This document shows, piece by piece, positions 38,601 to 53,800 of a DNA stretch of 64,000 nucleotides. This DNA is from Luzula sylvatica (lineage: Eukaryota > Streptophyta > Magnoliopsida > Poales > Juncaceae): contig OX326956.1 in NCBI GenBank assembly GCA_946800325.1, positions 47,291,052 to 47,355,051 of the forward strand. Direction: 5' to 3'. Position 1 is the stretch's first letter. Each line of letters starts with the position of its first letter. A program made the translations under genes and the position numbers. The notes beneath the pieces were generated by a model. That model did not search any database. It worked only from the letters and a program-made list of their open reading frames with translations, and was not told where the DNA came from.

Positions 38601-41600
38601 GTTTGTTTTTCGATTCAAAACAAATTTTTAACGCTTTGAGTAGTTCAAATGACGTATTTTTGGATCATTTGTATCGTATCTTTTACTACATAACTTTTCA
38701 CCAAATTTTACAAACACTAAGAAAATTTGTTTTTCGATTCAAAACAAGATTTGAACGCTTTGAGGAGTTCAAATAACGTGTTTTTAGATCATTTTTATCG
38801 TATCTTTTACTACATAACTTTTCACCAAATTTCACAAACACTAAGAAAGTTTGTTTTTCGATTCAAAACAAGATTTTAGCGCTTTGAGGAGTTCAAATAA
38901 CATGTTTTTAGATCATTTGTATCGTATCTTTTACTACATAACTTTTCACCAAATTTCACAAACACTACGAATGTTTGTTTTTCGATTCAAAACAAACTTT
39001 TAACGCTTTGAGGATTTCAAATAACGTGTTTTTAGATCATTTTTATCGTATCTTTTACTACATAAATTTTCACCAAATTTCACAAACACAAAGAAAGTTT
39101 GTTTTTCGATTCAAAACAAGATTTTAACGCTTTGAGGAGCTCAAATAACTTGTTTTTAAATCATTTGTATCGTACCTTTTACTACGTAACTTTTCACAAA
39201 ATTTCACAAACACTAAGAAAGTTTGTTTTTCGATTCAAAACAATATTTTAACGCTTTGAGGAGTTCAAATATACTGTTTTTAGATCATTTGTATCGTATT
39301 TTTACTACATAATTTTTCACCAAATTTCACAAACACTAAGAAAGTTTGTTTTTCGATTCAAAACAATATTTTAACGCTTTGAGGAGTTCAAATATACTGT
39401 TTTTAGATCATTTGTATCGTATCTTTTACTACATAACTTTTCACCAAATTTCACAAACACTAAGAATGTTTGTTTTTCGATTCAAAACAACATTTTAACG
39501 CTTTGAGTAGTTCAAATGACGTGTTTTTAGATCATTTGTATCGTATCTTTTACTACATAACTTTTCACCAAATTTTACAAACACTAAGAAAGTTTGTTTT
39601 TCGATTCAAAACAAGATTTTAACGCTTTGAGGAGTTCAAATAACGTGTTTTTAAATCATTTTTATCGTATCTTTTACTACATAACTTTTCACCAAATTTC
39701 ACAAACACTCAGAAAGTTTGTTTTTCGATTCAAAACAAGATTTTAGCACTTTGAGGAGTTCAAATAACATTTTTTTAGATCATTTGTATCGTATCTTTTA
39801 CTACATAACTTTTCACCAAATTTCACAAACACAAAGAATGTTTGTTTTTCGATTCAAAACAAACTTTTAACGCTTTGAGGAGTTCAAATAACGTGTTTCT
39901 AGATCATTTGTATCGTATCTTTTACTACATAACTTTTCACCAAATTTCACAAACACTAAGAAAGTTTGTTTTTCTATTTAAAACAAGATTTTAACGCTTT
40001 GAGAAGCTCAAATAACTTATTTTTAGATAATTTGTATCGTATCTTTTACTTCGTAACTTTTCCCCACATTTCACAAACACTAAGATAGTTTGTTTTTCGA
40101 TTCAAAACAAGATTTTAGCGCTTTGAGGAGTTCAAGCAACATGTTTTTAGATCATTTGTATCGTATCTTTTACTACATAACTTTTCACCAAATTTCACAA
40201 ACACTAAGAAAGTTTGTTTTTCGATTCCAAACAAGATTTTAACGCTTTGAGTAGTTCAAATGACGTGTTTTTTGATCATTTGTATCGTATCTTTTACTAC
40301 ATAACTTTTCACCAAATTTCACAAACACTAAGAAAGTTTGTTTTTCGATTCAAAACAAGATTTTAACGCTTTGAGTAGTTCAAAAAACGTGTTTTTAGAT
40401 CATTTGTATCGTATCTTTTACTACATAACTTTTCACCAAATTTCACAAACACTAAGAAAGTTTGTTTTTCTATTCAAAACAAGATTTTAACGCTTTGAGG
40501 AGCTCAAATAATTTGTTTTTAGATCATTTGTATCGTATCTTTTACTACGTAACTTTTCCCCACATTTCACAAACACTAAGATAGTTTGTTTTTCGATTCA
40601 AAACAAGATTTTAACGCTTTGAGGAGCTCAAATAACTTGTTTTTAGATCATTTATATCGTATCTTTTACTACGTAACTTTTCACCAAATTTCACAAACAC
40701 TAAGAAAGTTTGTTTTTCGATTCAAAACAAGATTTTAACGCTCTCAGGAGTTCAAATAACGTGTTTTTAGATCATTTATATCGTATCTTTTACTACGTAA
40801 CTTTTCACCAAATTTCACAAACACTAAGAAAGTTTGATTTTCGATTCAAAACAAGATTTTAGCGCTTTGAGGAGTTCAAATAACATGTTTTCAGATCATT
40901 TGTATCGTATCTTTTACTACCTAACTTTTCACCAAATTTCACAAACACTAAGAAAGTTTGCTTTTCGATTCAAAACAAAATTTTAGCGCTTTGAGGAGTT
41001 CAAATAACATGTTTTTGGATCATTTGTATCGTATCTTTTACTACATAACTTTTCACCTAATTTCACAAACACTAAGAAAGTTTGTTTTTCGATTCAAATC
41101 AAAATTATAACGCTTTGAGTAGTTCAAATGACGTGTTTTTAGATCATTTGTATCGTATCTTTTACTACATAACTTTTCACCAAATTTTACAAACACTAAG
41201 AAAGTTTGTTTTTCGATTCAAAACAAACTTTTAACACTTTTAGGAGTTCAAATAACGTGTTTTTAGATCATTTTTATCGTATCTTTTACTACATAACTTT
41301 TCACCAAATTTCACAAACACTAATACAGTTTGTTTTTCGATTCAAAACAAGATTTTAACACTTTGAGGAGTTCAAATAACGTGTTTTTAGATCATTTGTA
41401 TCGTATCTTTTACTACATAACTTTTCACCAATTTTCACAAACACTAAGAAAGTTTGTTTTTCGATTCAAAACAAGATTTTAACGCTTTGAGGAATTCAAA
41501 TAACGTGTTTTTAGATCATTTGTATCGTATCTTTTACTACGTAACTTTTCACCAAATTTCACAAACACTAAGAAAGTTTGCTTTTCGATTCAAAACAAGA

Positions 41601-44600
41601 ATTTAGCGCTTGGAGGAGTTCAAATAACATGTTTTTGGATCATTTGTATCGTATCTTTTACTACATAACTTTTCACCTAATTTCACAAACCCTAATAAAG
41701 TTTGTTTTTCGATTCAAAACACACTTTTAACGCTTTGAGGAATTCAAATAACGTGTTTTTAGATCATTTTTATCGTATCTTTTACTACATAACTTTTCAC
41801 CAAATTTCACAAACACTAATACAGTTTGTTTTTCAATTCAAAACAAGATTTTAACACTTTGAGGAGTTCAAATAACGTGTTTTTAGATCATTTGTATCGT
41901 ATCTTTTACTACATAACTTTTCACCAATTTTCACAAACACTAAGAAAGTTTGTTTTTCGATTCAAAACAAGATTTTAACGCTTTGAGTAGCTCAAATAAC
42001 TTGTTTTTAAATCATTTGTATCGTATCTTTTACAACGTAACTTTTCACCAAATTTCACAAACACTAAGAAAGTTTGATTTTCGATTCAAAACAAGATTTT
42101 AGCGCTTTGAGGAGTTCAAATAACATGTTTTTAGATCATTTGTATCGTATCTTTTACTACGTAACTTTTCCCCACATTTCACAAACACTAAGATAGTTTG
42201 TTTTTCGATTCAAAACAAGATTTTAACGCTTTGAGGAGCTCAAATAACTTGTTTTTAGATCATTTATATCGTATCTTTTACTACGTAACTTTTCACCAAA
42301 TTTCACAAACACTAAGAAAGTTTGTTTTTCGATTCAAAACAAGATTTTAACGCTTTCAGGAGTTCAAATAACGTGTTTTTAGATCATTTATATCGTATCT
42401 TTTACTACGTAACTTTTCACCAAATTTCACAAACACTAAGAAAGTTTGATTTTCGATTCAAAACAAGATTTTAGCGCTTTGAGGAGTTCAAATAACATGT
42501 TTTCAGATCATTTGTATCGTATCTTTTACTACCTAACTTTTCACCAAATTTCACAAACACTAAGAAAGTTTGCTTTTCGATTCAAAACAAAATTTTAGCG
42601 CTTTGAGGAGTTCAAATAACATGTTTTTGGATCATTTGTATCGTATCTTTTACTACATAACTTTTCACCTAATTTCACAGACACTAAGAAAGTTTGTTTT
42701 TCGATTCAAATCAAAATTATAACGCTTTGAGTAGTTCAAATGACGTGTTTTTAGATCATTTGTATCGTATCTTTTACTACATAACTTTTCACCAAATTTT
42801 ACAAACACTAAGAAAGTTTGTTTTTCGATTCAAAACAAACTTTTAACACTTTTAGGAGTTCAAATAACGTGTTTTTAGATCATTTTTATCGTATCTTTTA
42901 CTACATAACTTTTCACCAAATTTCACAAACACTAATACAGTTTGTTTTTCGATTCAAAACAAGATTTTAACACTTTGAGGAGTTCAAATAACGTGTTTTT
43001 AGATCATTTGTATCGTATCTTTTACTACATAACTTTTCACCAATTTTCACAAACACTAAGAAAGTTTGTTTTTCGATTCAAAACAAGATTTTAACGCTTT
43101 GAGGAATTCAAATAACGTGTTTTTAGATCATTTGTATCGTATCTTTTACTACGTAACTTTTCACCAAATTTCACAAACACTAAGAAAGTTTGCTTTTCGA
43201 TTCAAAACAAGAATTTAGCGCTTGGAGGAGTTCAAATAACATGTTTTTGGATCATTTGTATCGTATCTTTTACTACATAACTTTTCACCAATTTTCACAA
43301 ACACTAAGAAAGTTTGTTTTTCGATTCAAAACAAGATTTTAACGCTTTGAGGAGTTCAAATAACGTGTTTTTAAATCATTTTTATCGTATCTTTTACTAC
43401 ATAACTTTTCACCAAATTTCACAAACACTCAGAAAGTTTGTTTTTCGATTCAAAACAAGATTTTAGCACTTTGAGGAGTTCAAATAACATTTTTTTAGAT
43501 CATTTGTATCGTATCTTTTACTACATAACTTTTCACCAAATTTCACAAACACAAAGAATGTTTGTTTTTCGATTCAAAACAAACTTTTAACGCTTTGAGG
43601 AGTTCAAATAACGTGTTTCTAGATCATTTGTATCGTATCTTTTACTACATAACTTTTCACCAAATTTCACAAACACTAAGAAAGTTTGTTTTTCTATTTA
43701 AAACAAGATTTTAACGCTTTGAGAAGCTCAAATAACTTATTTTTAGATAATTTGTATCGTATCTTTTACTTCGTAACTTTTCCCCACATTTCACAAACAC
43801 TAAGATAGTTTGTTTTTCGATTCAAAACAAGATTTTAGCGCTTTGAGGAGTTCAAGCAACATGTTTTTAGATCATTTGTATCGTATCTTTTACTACATAA
43901 CTTTTCACCAAATTTCACAAACACTAAGAAAGTTTGTTTTTCGATTCCAAACAAGATTTTAACGCTTTGAGTAGTTCAAATGACGTGTTTTTTGATCATT
44001 TGTATCGTATCTTTTACTACATAACTTTTCACCAAATTTCACAAACACTAAGAAAGTTTGTTTTTCGATTCAAAACAAGATTTTAACGCTTTGAGTAGTT
44101 CAAAAAACGTGTTTTTAGATCATTTGTATCGTATCTTTTACTACATAACTTTTCACCAAATTTCACAAACACTAAGAAAGTTTGTTTTTCTATTCAAAAC
44201 AAGATTTTAACGCTTTGAGGAGCTCAAATAATTTGTTTTTAGATCATTTGTATCGTATCTTTTACTACGTAACTTTTCCCCACATTTCACAAACACTAAG
44301 ATAGTTTGTTTTTCGATTCAAAACAAGATTTTAACGCTTTGAGGAGCTCAAATAACTTGTTTTTAGATCATTTATATCGTATCTTTTACTACGTAACTTT
44401 TCACCAAATTTCACAAACACTAAGAAAGTTTGTTTTTCGATTCAAAACAAGATTTTAACGCTTTCAGGAGTTCAAATAACGTGTTTTTAGATCATTTATA
44501 TCGTATCTTTTACTACGTAACTTTTCACCAAATTTCACAAACACTAAGAAAGTTTGATTTTCGATTCAAAACAAGATTTTAGCGCTTTGAGGAGTTCAAA

Positions 44601-47600
44601 TAACATGTTTTCAGATCATTTGTATCGTATCTTTTACTACCTAACTTTTCACCAAATTTCACAAACACTAAGAAAGTTTGCTTTTCGATTCAAAACAAAA
44701 TTTTAGCGCTTTGAGGAGTTCAAATAACATGTTTTTGGATCATTTGTATCGTATCTTTTACTACATAACTTTTCACCTAATTTCACAAACACTAAGAAAG
44801 TTTGTTTTTCGATTCAAATCAAAATTATAACGCTTTGAGTAGTTCAAATGACGTGTTTTTAGATCATTTGTATCGTATCTTTTACTACATAACTTTTCAC
44901 CAAATTTTACAAACACTAAGAAAGTTTGTTTTTCGATTCAAAACAAACTTTTAACACTTTTAGGAGTTCAAATAACGTGTTTTTAGATCATTTTTATCGT
45001 ATCTTTTACTACATAACTTTTCACCAAATTTCACAAACACTAATACAGTTTGTTTTTCGATTCAAAACAAGATTTTAACACTTTGAGGAGTTCAAATAAC
45101 GTGTTTTTAGATCATTTGTATCGTATCTTTTACTACATAACTTTTCACCAATTTTCACAAACACTAAGAAAGTTTGTTTTTCGATTCAAAACAAGATTTT
45201 AACGCTTTGAGGAATTCAAATAACGTGTTTTTAGATCATTTGTATCGTATCTTTTACTACGTAACTTTTCACCAAATTTCACAAACACTAAGAAAGTTTG
45301 CTTTTCGATTCAAAACAAGAATTTAGCGCTTGGAGGAGTTCAAATAACATGTTTTTGGATCATTTGTATCGTATCTTTTACTACATAACTTTTCACCAAT
45401 TTTCACAAACACTAAGAAAGTTTGTTTTTCGATTCAAAACAAGATTTTAACGCTTTGAGTAGCTCAAATAACTTGTTTTTAAATCATTTGTATCGTATCT
45501 TTTACAACGTAACTTTTCACCAAATTTCACAAACACTAAGAAAGTTTGATTTTCGATTCAAAACAAGATTTTAGCGCTTTGAGGAGTTCAAATAACATGT
45601 TTTTAGATCATTTGTATCGTATCTTTTACTACGTAACTTTTCCCCACATTTCACAAACACTAAGATAGTTTGTTTTTCGATTCAAAACAAGATTTTAACG
45701 CTTTGAGGAGCTCAAATAACTTGTTTTTAGATCATTTATATCGTATCTTTTACTACGTAACTTTTCACCAAATTTCACAAACACTAAGAAAGTTTGTTTT
45801 TCGATTCAAAACAAGATTTTAACGCTTTCAGGAGTTCAAATAACGTGTTTTTAGATCATTTATATCGTATCTTTTACTACGTAACTTTTCACCAAATTTC
45901 ACAAACACTAAGAAAGTTTGATTTTCGATTCAAAACAAGATTTTAGCGCTTTGAGGAGTTCAAATAACATGTTTTCAGATCATTTGTATCGTATCTTTTA
46001 CTACCTAACTTTTCACCAAATTTCACAAACACTAAGAAAGTTTGCTTTTCGATTCAAAACAAAATTTTAGCGCTTTGAGGAGTTCAAATAACATGTTTTT
46101 GGATCATTTGTATCGTATCTTTTACTACATAACTTTTCACCTAATTTCACAGACACTAAGAAAGTTTGTTTTTCGATTCAAATCAAAATTATAACGCTTT
46201 GAGTAGTTCAAATGACGTGTTTTTAGATCATTTGTATCGTATCTTTTACTACATAACTTTTCACCAAATTTTACAAACACTAAGAAAGTTTGTTTTTCGA
46301 TTCAAAACAAACTTTTAACACTTTTAGGAGTTCAAATAACGTGTTTTTAGATCATTTTTATCGTATCTTTTACTACATAACTTTTCACCAAATTTCACAA
46401 ACACTAATACAGTTTGTTTTTCGATTCAAAACAAGATTTTAACACTTTGAGGAGTTCAAATAACGTGTTTTTAGATCATTTGTATCGTATCTTTTACTAC
46501 ATAACTTTTCACCAATTTTCACAAACACTAAGAAAGTTTGTTTTTCGATTCAAAACAAGATTTTAACGCTTTGAGGAATTCAAATAACGTGTTTTTAGAT
46601 CATTTGTATCGTATCTTTTACTACGTAACTTTTCACCAAATTTCACAAACACTAAGAAAGTTTGCTTTTCGATTCAAAACAAGAATTTAGCGCTTGGAGG
46701 AGTTCAAATAACATGTTTTTGGATCATTTGTATCGTATCTTTTACTACATAACTTTTCACCTAATTTCACAAACCCTAATAAAGTTTGTTTTTCGATTCA
46801 AAACACACTTTTAACGCTTTGAGGAATTCAAATAACGTGTTTTTAGATCATTTTTATCGTATCTTTTACTACATAACTTTTCACCAAATTTCACAAACAC
46901 TAATACAGTTTGTTTTTCAATTCAAAACAAGATTTTAACACTTTGAGGAGTTCAAATAACGTGTTTTTAGATCATTTGTATCGTATCTTTTACTACATAA
47001 CTTTTCACCAATTTTCACAAACACTAAGAAAGTTTGTTTTTCGATTCAAAACAAGATTTTAACGCTTTGAGTAGCTCAAATAACTTGTTTTTAAATCATT
47101 TGTATCGTATCTTTTACAACGTAACTTTTCACCAAATTTCACAAACACTAAGAAAGTTTGATTTTCGATTCAAAACAAGATTTTAGCGCTTTGAGGAGTT
47201 CAAATAACATGTTTTTAGATCATTTGTATCGTATATTTTACTACATAATTTTTCACCAAATTTCACAAACACAAAGAAAGTTTGTTTTTCGATTCAAAAC
47301 AAGTTTTTAACGCTTTGTGGAGCTCAAATAACTTGTTTTTAGATCATTTGTATCGTATCTTTTACTACGTAACTTTTCACCAAATTTCACAAACACTAAG
47401 AAAGTTTGCTTTTCGATTCAAAACAAGATTTTAGCGCTTTGAGGAGTTCAAATAACATGTTTTTGGATCATTTGTATCGTATATTTTACTACATAACTTT
47501 TCACCAAATTTCACAAACACTAAGAATGTTTGTTTTTCGATTCAAAACAAATTTTTAACGCTTTGAGTAGTTCAAATGACGTATTTTTGGATCATTTGTA

Positions 47601-50600
47601 TCGTATCTTTTACTACATAACTTTTCACCAAATTTTACAAACACTAAGAAAATTTGTTTTTCGATTCAAAACAAGATTTGAACGCTTTGAGGAGTTCAAA
47701 TAACGTGTTTTTAGATCATTTTTATCGTATCTTTTACTACATAACTTTTCACCAAATTTCACAAACACTAAGAAAGTTTGTTTTTCGATTCAAAACAAGA
47801 TTTTAGCGCTTTGAGGAGTTCAAATAACGTGTTTTTAGATCATTTTTATCGTATCTTTTACTACATAACTTTTCACCAAATTTCACAAACACTAAGAAAG
47901 TTTGTTTTTCTATTTAAAACAAGATTTTAACGCTTTGAGAAGCTCAAATAACTTATTTTTAGATAATTTGTATCGTATCTTTTACTTCGTAACTTTTCCC
48001 CACATTTCACAAACACTAAGATAGTTTGTTTTTCGATTCAAAACAAGATTTTAGCGCTTTGAGGAGTTCAAGCAACATGTTTTTAGATCATTTGTATCGT
48101 ATCTTTTACTACATAACTTTTCACCAAATTTCACAAACACTAAGAAAGTTTGTTTTTCGATTCCAAACAAGATTTTAACGCTTTGAGTAGTTCAAATGAC
48201 GTGTTTTTTGATCATTTGTATCGTATCTTTTACTACATAACTTTTCACCAAATTTCACAAACACTAAGAAAGTTTGTTTTTCGATTCAAAACAAGATTTT
48301 AACGCTTTGAGTAGTTCAAAAAACGTGTTTTTAGATCATTTGTATCGTATCTTTTACTACATAACTTTTCACCACATTTCACAAACACTAAGAAAGTTTG
48401 TTTTTCTATTCAAAACAAGATTTTAACGCTTTGAGGAGCTCAAATAATTTGTTTTTAGATCATTTGTATCGTATCTTTTACTACGTAACTTTTCCCCACA
48501 TTTCACAAACACTAAGATAGTTTGTTTTTCGATTCAAAACAAGATTTTAACGCTTTGAGGAGCTCAAATAACTTGTTTTTAGATCATTTATATCGTATCT
48601 TTTACTACGTAACTTTTCACCAAATTTCACAAACACTAAGAAAGTTTGTTTTTCGATTCAAAACAAGATTTTAACGCTCTCAGGAGTTCAAATAACGTGT
48701 TTTTAGATCATTTATATCGTATCTTTTACTACGTAACTTTTCACCAAATTTCACAAACACTAAGAAAGTTTGATTTTCGATTCAAAACAAGATTTTAGCG
48801 CTTTGAGGAGTTCAAATAACATGTTTTCAGATCATTTGTATCGTATCTTTTACTACCTAACTTTTCACCAAATTTCACAAACACTAAGAAAGTTTGCTTT
48901 TCGATTCAAAACAAAATTTTAGCGCTTTGAGGAGTTCAAATAACATGTTTTTGGATCATTTGTATCGTATCTTTTACTACATAACTTTTCACCTAATTTC
49001 ACAAACACTAAGAAAGTTTGTTTTTCGATTCAAATCAAAATTATAACGCTTTGAGTAGTTCAAATGACGTGTTTTTAGATCATTTGTATCGTATCTTTTA
49101 CTACATAACTTTTCACCAAATTTTACAAACACTAAGAAAGTTTGTTTTTCGATTCAAAACAAACTTTTAACACTTTTAGGAGTTCAAATAACGTGTTTTT
49201 AGATCATTTTTATCGTATCTTTTACTACATAACTTTTCACCAAATTTCACAAACACTAATACAGTTTGTTTTTCGATTCAAAACAAGATTTTAACACTTT
49301 GAGGAGTTCAAATAACGTGTTTTTAGATCATTTGTATCGTATCTTTTACTACATAACTTTTCACCAATTTTCACAAACACTAAGAAAGTTTGTTTTTCGA
49401 TTCAAAACAAGATTTTAACGCTTTGAGGAATTCAAATAACGTGTTTTTAGATCATTTGTATCGTATCTTTTACTACGTAACTTTTCACCAAATTTCACAA
49501 ACACTAAGAAAGTTTGCTTTTCGATTCAAAACAAGAATTTAGCGCTTGGAGGAGTTCAAATAACATGTTTTTGGATCATTTGTATCGTATCTTTTACTAC
49601 ATAACTTTTCACCTAATTTCACAAACCCTAATAAAGTTTGTTTTTCGATTCAAAACACACTTTTAACGCTTTGAGGAATTCAAATAACGTGTTTTTAGAT
49701 CATTTTTATCGTATCTTTTACTACATAACTTTTCACCAAATTTCACAAACACTAATACAGTTTGTTTTTCAATTCAAAACAAGATTTTAACACTTTGAGG
49801 AGTTCAAATAACGTGTTTTTAGATCATTTGTATCGTATCTTTTACTACATAACTTTTCACCAATTTTCACAAACACTAAGAAAGTTTGTTTTTCGATTCA
49901 AAACAAGATTTTAACGCTTTGAGTAGCTCAAATAACTTGTTTTTAAATCATTTGTATCGTATCTTTTACAACGTAACTTTTCACCAAATTTCACAAACAC
50001 TAAGAAAGTTTGATTTTCGATTCAAAACAAGATTTTAGCGCTTTGAGGAGTTCAAATAACATGTTTTTAGATCATTTGTATCGTATCTTTTACTACGTAA
50101 CTTTTCCCCACATTTCACAAACACTAAGATAGTTTGTTTTTCGATTCAAAACAAGATTTTAACGCTTTGAGGAGCTCAAATAACTTGTTTTTAGATCATT
50201 TATATCGTATCTTTTACTACGTAACTTTTCACCAAATTTCACAAACACTAAGAAAGTTTGTTTTTCGATTCAAAACAAGATTTTAACGCTTTCAGGAGTT
50301 CAAATAACGTGTTTTTAGATCATTTATATCGTATCTTTTACTACGTAACTTTTCACCAAATTTCACAAACACTAAGAAAGTTTGATTTTCGATTCAAAAC
50401 AAGATTTTAGCGCTTTGAGGAGTTCAAATAACATGTTTTCAGATCATTTGTATCGTATCTTTTACTACCTAACTTTTCACCAAATTTCACAAACACTAAG
50501 AAAGTTTGCTTTTCGATTCAAAACAAAATTTTAGCGCTTTGAGGAGTTCAAATAACATGTTTTTGGATCATTTGTATCGTATCTTTTACTACATAACTTT

Positions 50601-50852
50601 TCACCTAATTTCACAAACACTAAGAAAGTTTGTTTTTCGATTCAAATCAAAATTATAACGCTTTGAGTAGTTCAAATGACGTGTTTTTAGATCATTTGTA
50701 TCGTATCTTTTACTACATAACTTTTCACCAAATTTTACAAACACTAAGAAAGTTTGTTTTTCGATTCAAAACAAACTTTTAACACTTTTAGGAGTTCAAA
50801 TAACGTGTTTTTAGATCATTTTTATCGTATCTTTTACTACATAACTTTTCAC
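35602..50852 (+). repeat. Array B giant unit B4, 123 monomers, 15,251 bp
   Basis: The marker at 35602 recurs at 50853, 15,251 bp on. Independent rare variants give the same spacing: TTTACATC at 37918 and 53169, CTCTCAGG at 40741 and 55992, CACAGACAC at 42680 and 57931, CACAGACAC at 46152 and 61403, and CTCTCAGG at 48677 and 63928. The number is 123 x 124 minus one, because of a single deletion near 39300. The unit is internally nested, with a 30-monomer (3,720 bp) repeat, a 28-monomer (3,472 bp) repeat and a 64-monomer (7,936 bp) repeat. Confidence 0.9.
39591..45380 (+). repeat. 30-monomer repeat pair inside B4
   Basis: The sequence from about 39590 to 41650 is repeated from about 43310 to 45370, 3,720 bp (30 x 124) away. 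Both copies show AACGTGTTTTTAAATCATTTTTATCG, then ACACTCAGAAAG, AACATTTTTTTAG, TTCAAGCAACATG, AAAAAACGTG and the GCGCTTGGAGG monomer in the same order. A difference is CTCTCAGG at 40741 against CTTTCAGG at 44461. Limits are approximate. The second giant unit contains the same pair. Confidence 0.75.
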
Positions 50853-53800
50853 CAAATTTCACAAACACTAATACAGTTTCTTTTTCGATTGAAAACAAGA
50901 TTTTAACACTTTGAGGAGTTCAAATAACGTGTTTTTAGATCATTTGTATCGTATCTTTTACTACCTAACTTTTCATCAAATTTCACAAACACCAAGAAAG
51001 TTTGTTTTTCGATTCAAAACAAGATTTTAACGCTTTGAGGAGCTCAAATAACATGTTTTTAGATCATTTGTATCGTATCTTTTACTACGTAACTTTTCAC
51101 CAAATTTCACAAACACTAAGAAAGTTTGTTTTTCGATTCAAAACAAGATTTTAACGCTTTGAGTAGTTCAAATAACGTGTTTTTAGATCATTTGTATCGT
51201 ATCTTTTACTACCTAACTTTTCATCAAATTTCACAAACACCAAGAAAGTTTGTTTTTCGATTCAAAACAAGATTTTAACGCTTTGAGTAGTTCAAATAAC
51301 ATGTTTTTAGATCATTTGTATCGTATCTTTTACTACATAACTTTTTACGAAATTTTACAAACACTAAGAAAGTTTGTTTTTCGATTCAAAACAAACTTTT
51401 AACGCTTTGAGGAGTTCAAATAATGTGATTTTAGATCATTTTTATCGTATCTTTTACTACATAACTTTTAACCAAATTTCACAAACACCAAGAAAGTTTG
51501 TTTTTCGATTCAAAACAAGATTTTAACACTTTGAGGAGTTCAAATAACGTGTTTTTAGATCATTTGTATCGTATCTTTTACTACATAACTTTTCACCAAA
51601 TTTCACAAACACTAAGAAAGTTTGTTTTTCTATTCAAAACAAGATTTTAACACTTTGAGGAGCTCAAATAACTTATATTTAGATAATTTGTATCGTATAT
51701 TTTACTACGTAACTTTTCCCCACATTTCACAAACACTAAGATAGTTTGTTTTTCAATTCAAAACAAGATTTTAGCGCTTTGAGGAGTTCAAATAACATGT
51801 TTTTAGATCATTTGTATCGTATCTTTTACTACATAACTTTTCACCAAATTTCACAAACACAAAGAAAGTTTGTTTTTCGATTCTAAACAAGATTTTAACG
51901 CTTTGAGGAGTTCCAATAACGAGTTTTTAGATCATTTGTATCGTATCTTTTACTACGTAACTTTTCACCAAATTTCACAAACACTAAGAAAGTTTGCTTT
52001 TCGATTCAAAACAAGATTTTAGCGCTTTGAGGAGTTCAAATAACATGTTTTTGGATCATTTGTATCGTATCTTTTACAACATAACTTTTCACCTAATTTC
52101 ACAAACACTAAGAAATTTTGTTTTTCGATTCAAAACAAAATTTTAAAGCTTTGAGTAGTTCAAATGACGTGTTTTTAGATCATTTGTATCGTATCTTTTA
52201 CTACATAACTTTTTACGAAATTTTACAAACACTAAGAAAGTTTGTTTTTCGATTCAAAACAAACTTTTAACGCTTTGAGGAGTTCAAATAATGTGATTTT
52301 AGATCATTTTTATCGTATCTTTTACTACATAACTTTTAACCAAATTTCACAAACACTAATAATGTTTGTTTTTCGATTCAAAACAAGATTTTAACACTTT
52401 GAGGAGTTCAAATGACGTGTTTTTAGACCATTTGTATCGTATCTTTTACTACGTAACTTTTCACCAAATTTCACAAACACTAAGAAAGTTTGTTTTCCGA
52501 TTCAAAACAAGATTTTAACGCTTTGAGGAGCTCAAATAACGTGTTTTTAGATCATTTGTATCGTATCCTTTACTACATAACTTTTCACCAAATTTCACAA
52601 ACAGTAAGAAAGTTTGCTTTTCGATTCAAAACAAGATTTTAACGCTTTGAGTAGTTCAAATAACGTGTTTTTAGATCATTTGTATCGTATCTTTTACTAC
52701 ATAACTTTTCACCAAATTTCACAAACACTAAGAAAGTTTGTTTTTCGATTCAAAACAAGATTTTAACGCTTTCAGTAGTTCAAATAACGTGTTTTTAGAT
52801 CATTTGTATCGTATCTTTTACTACATAACTTTTCACCAAATTTCACAAACACTAAGAAAGTTTGTTTTTCTATTCAAAACAAGATTTTAACGCTTTGAGG
52901 AGCTCAAATAACTTGTTTTTAGATCATTTGTACCGTATCTTTTATTACGTAACTTTTCCCCACATTTCACAACCACTAAGATAGTTTGTTTTTCGATTCA
53001 AAACAAGATTTTAGCGCTTTGAGGGGTTCAAATAAAATGTTTTTAGATCATTTGTATCGTATCTTTTACTACATAACTTTTCACCAAATTTCACAAACAC
53101 AAAGAAAGTTTCTTTTTCGATTCAAAACAAGATTTTAACGCTTTGAGGAGTTCAAATAACGTGTTTTTACATCATTTGTATCGTATCTTTTACTACGAAA
53201 CTTTTCACCAAATTTCACAAACACTAAGAAAGTTTGCTTTTCGATTCAAAACAAGATTTTAGCGCTTGGAGGAGTTCAAATAACATGTTTTTGCATCATT
53301 TGTATCGTATCTTTTACTACATAACTTTTCACCTAATATCACAAACACTAAGAAATTTTGTTTTTCGATTCAATACAAGATTTTAACGCTTTGAGGAGCT
53401 CGAATAACTTGTTTTTAAATCATTTGTATCGTATCTTTTACAACGTACCTTTTCACCAAATTTCACAAACACTAAGAAAGTTTGCTTTTCGATTCAAAAC
53501 AAGATTTTAGCGCTTTGAGGAGTTCAAATAACATGTTTTTAGATCATTTGTATCGTATATTTTACTACATAATTTTTCACCAAATTTCACAAACACAAAG
53601 AAAGTTTGTTTTTCGATTCAAAACAAGTTTTTAACGCTTTGTGGAGCTCAAATAACTTGTTTTTAGATCATTTGTATCGTATCTTTTACTACGTAACTTT
53701 TCACCAAATTTCACAAACACTAAGAAAGTTTGCTTTTCGATTCAAAACAAGATTTTAGCGCTTTGAGGAGTTCAAATAACATGTTTTTGGATCATTTGTA

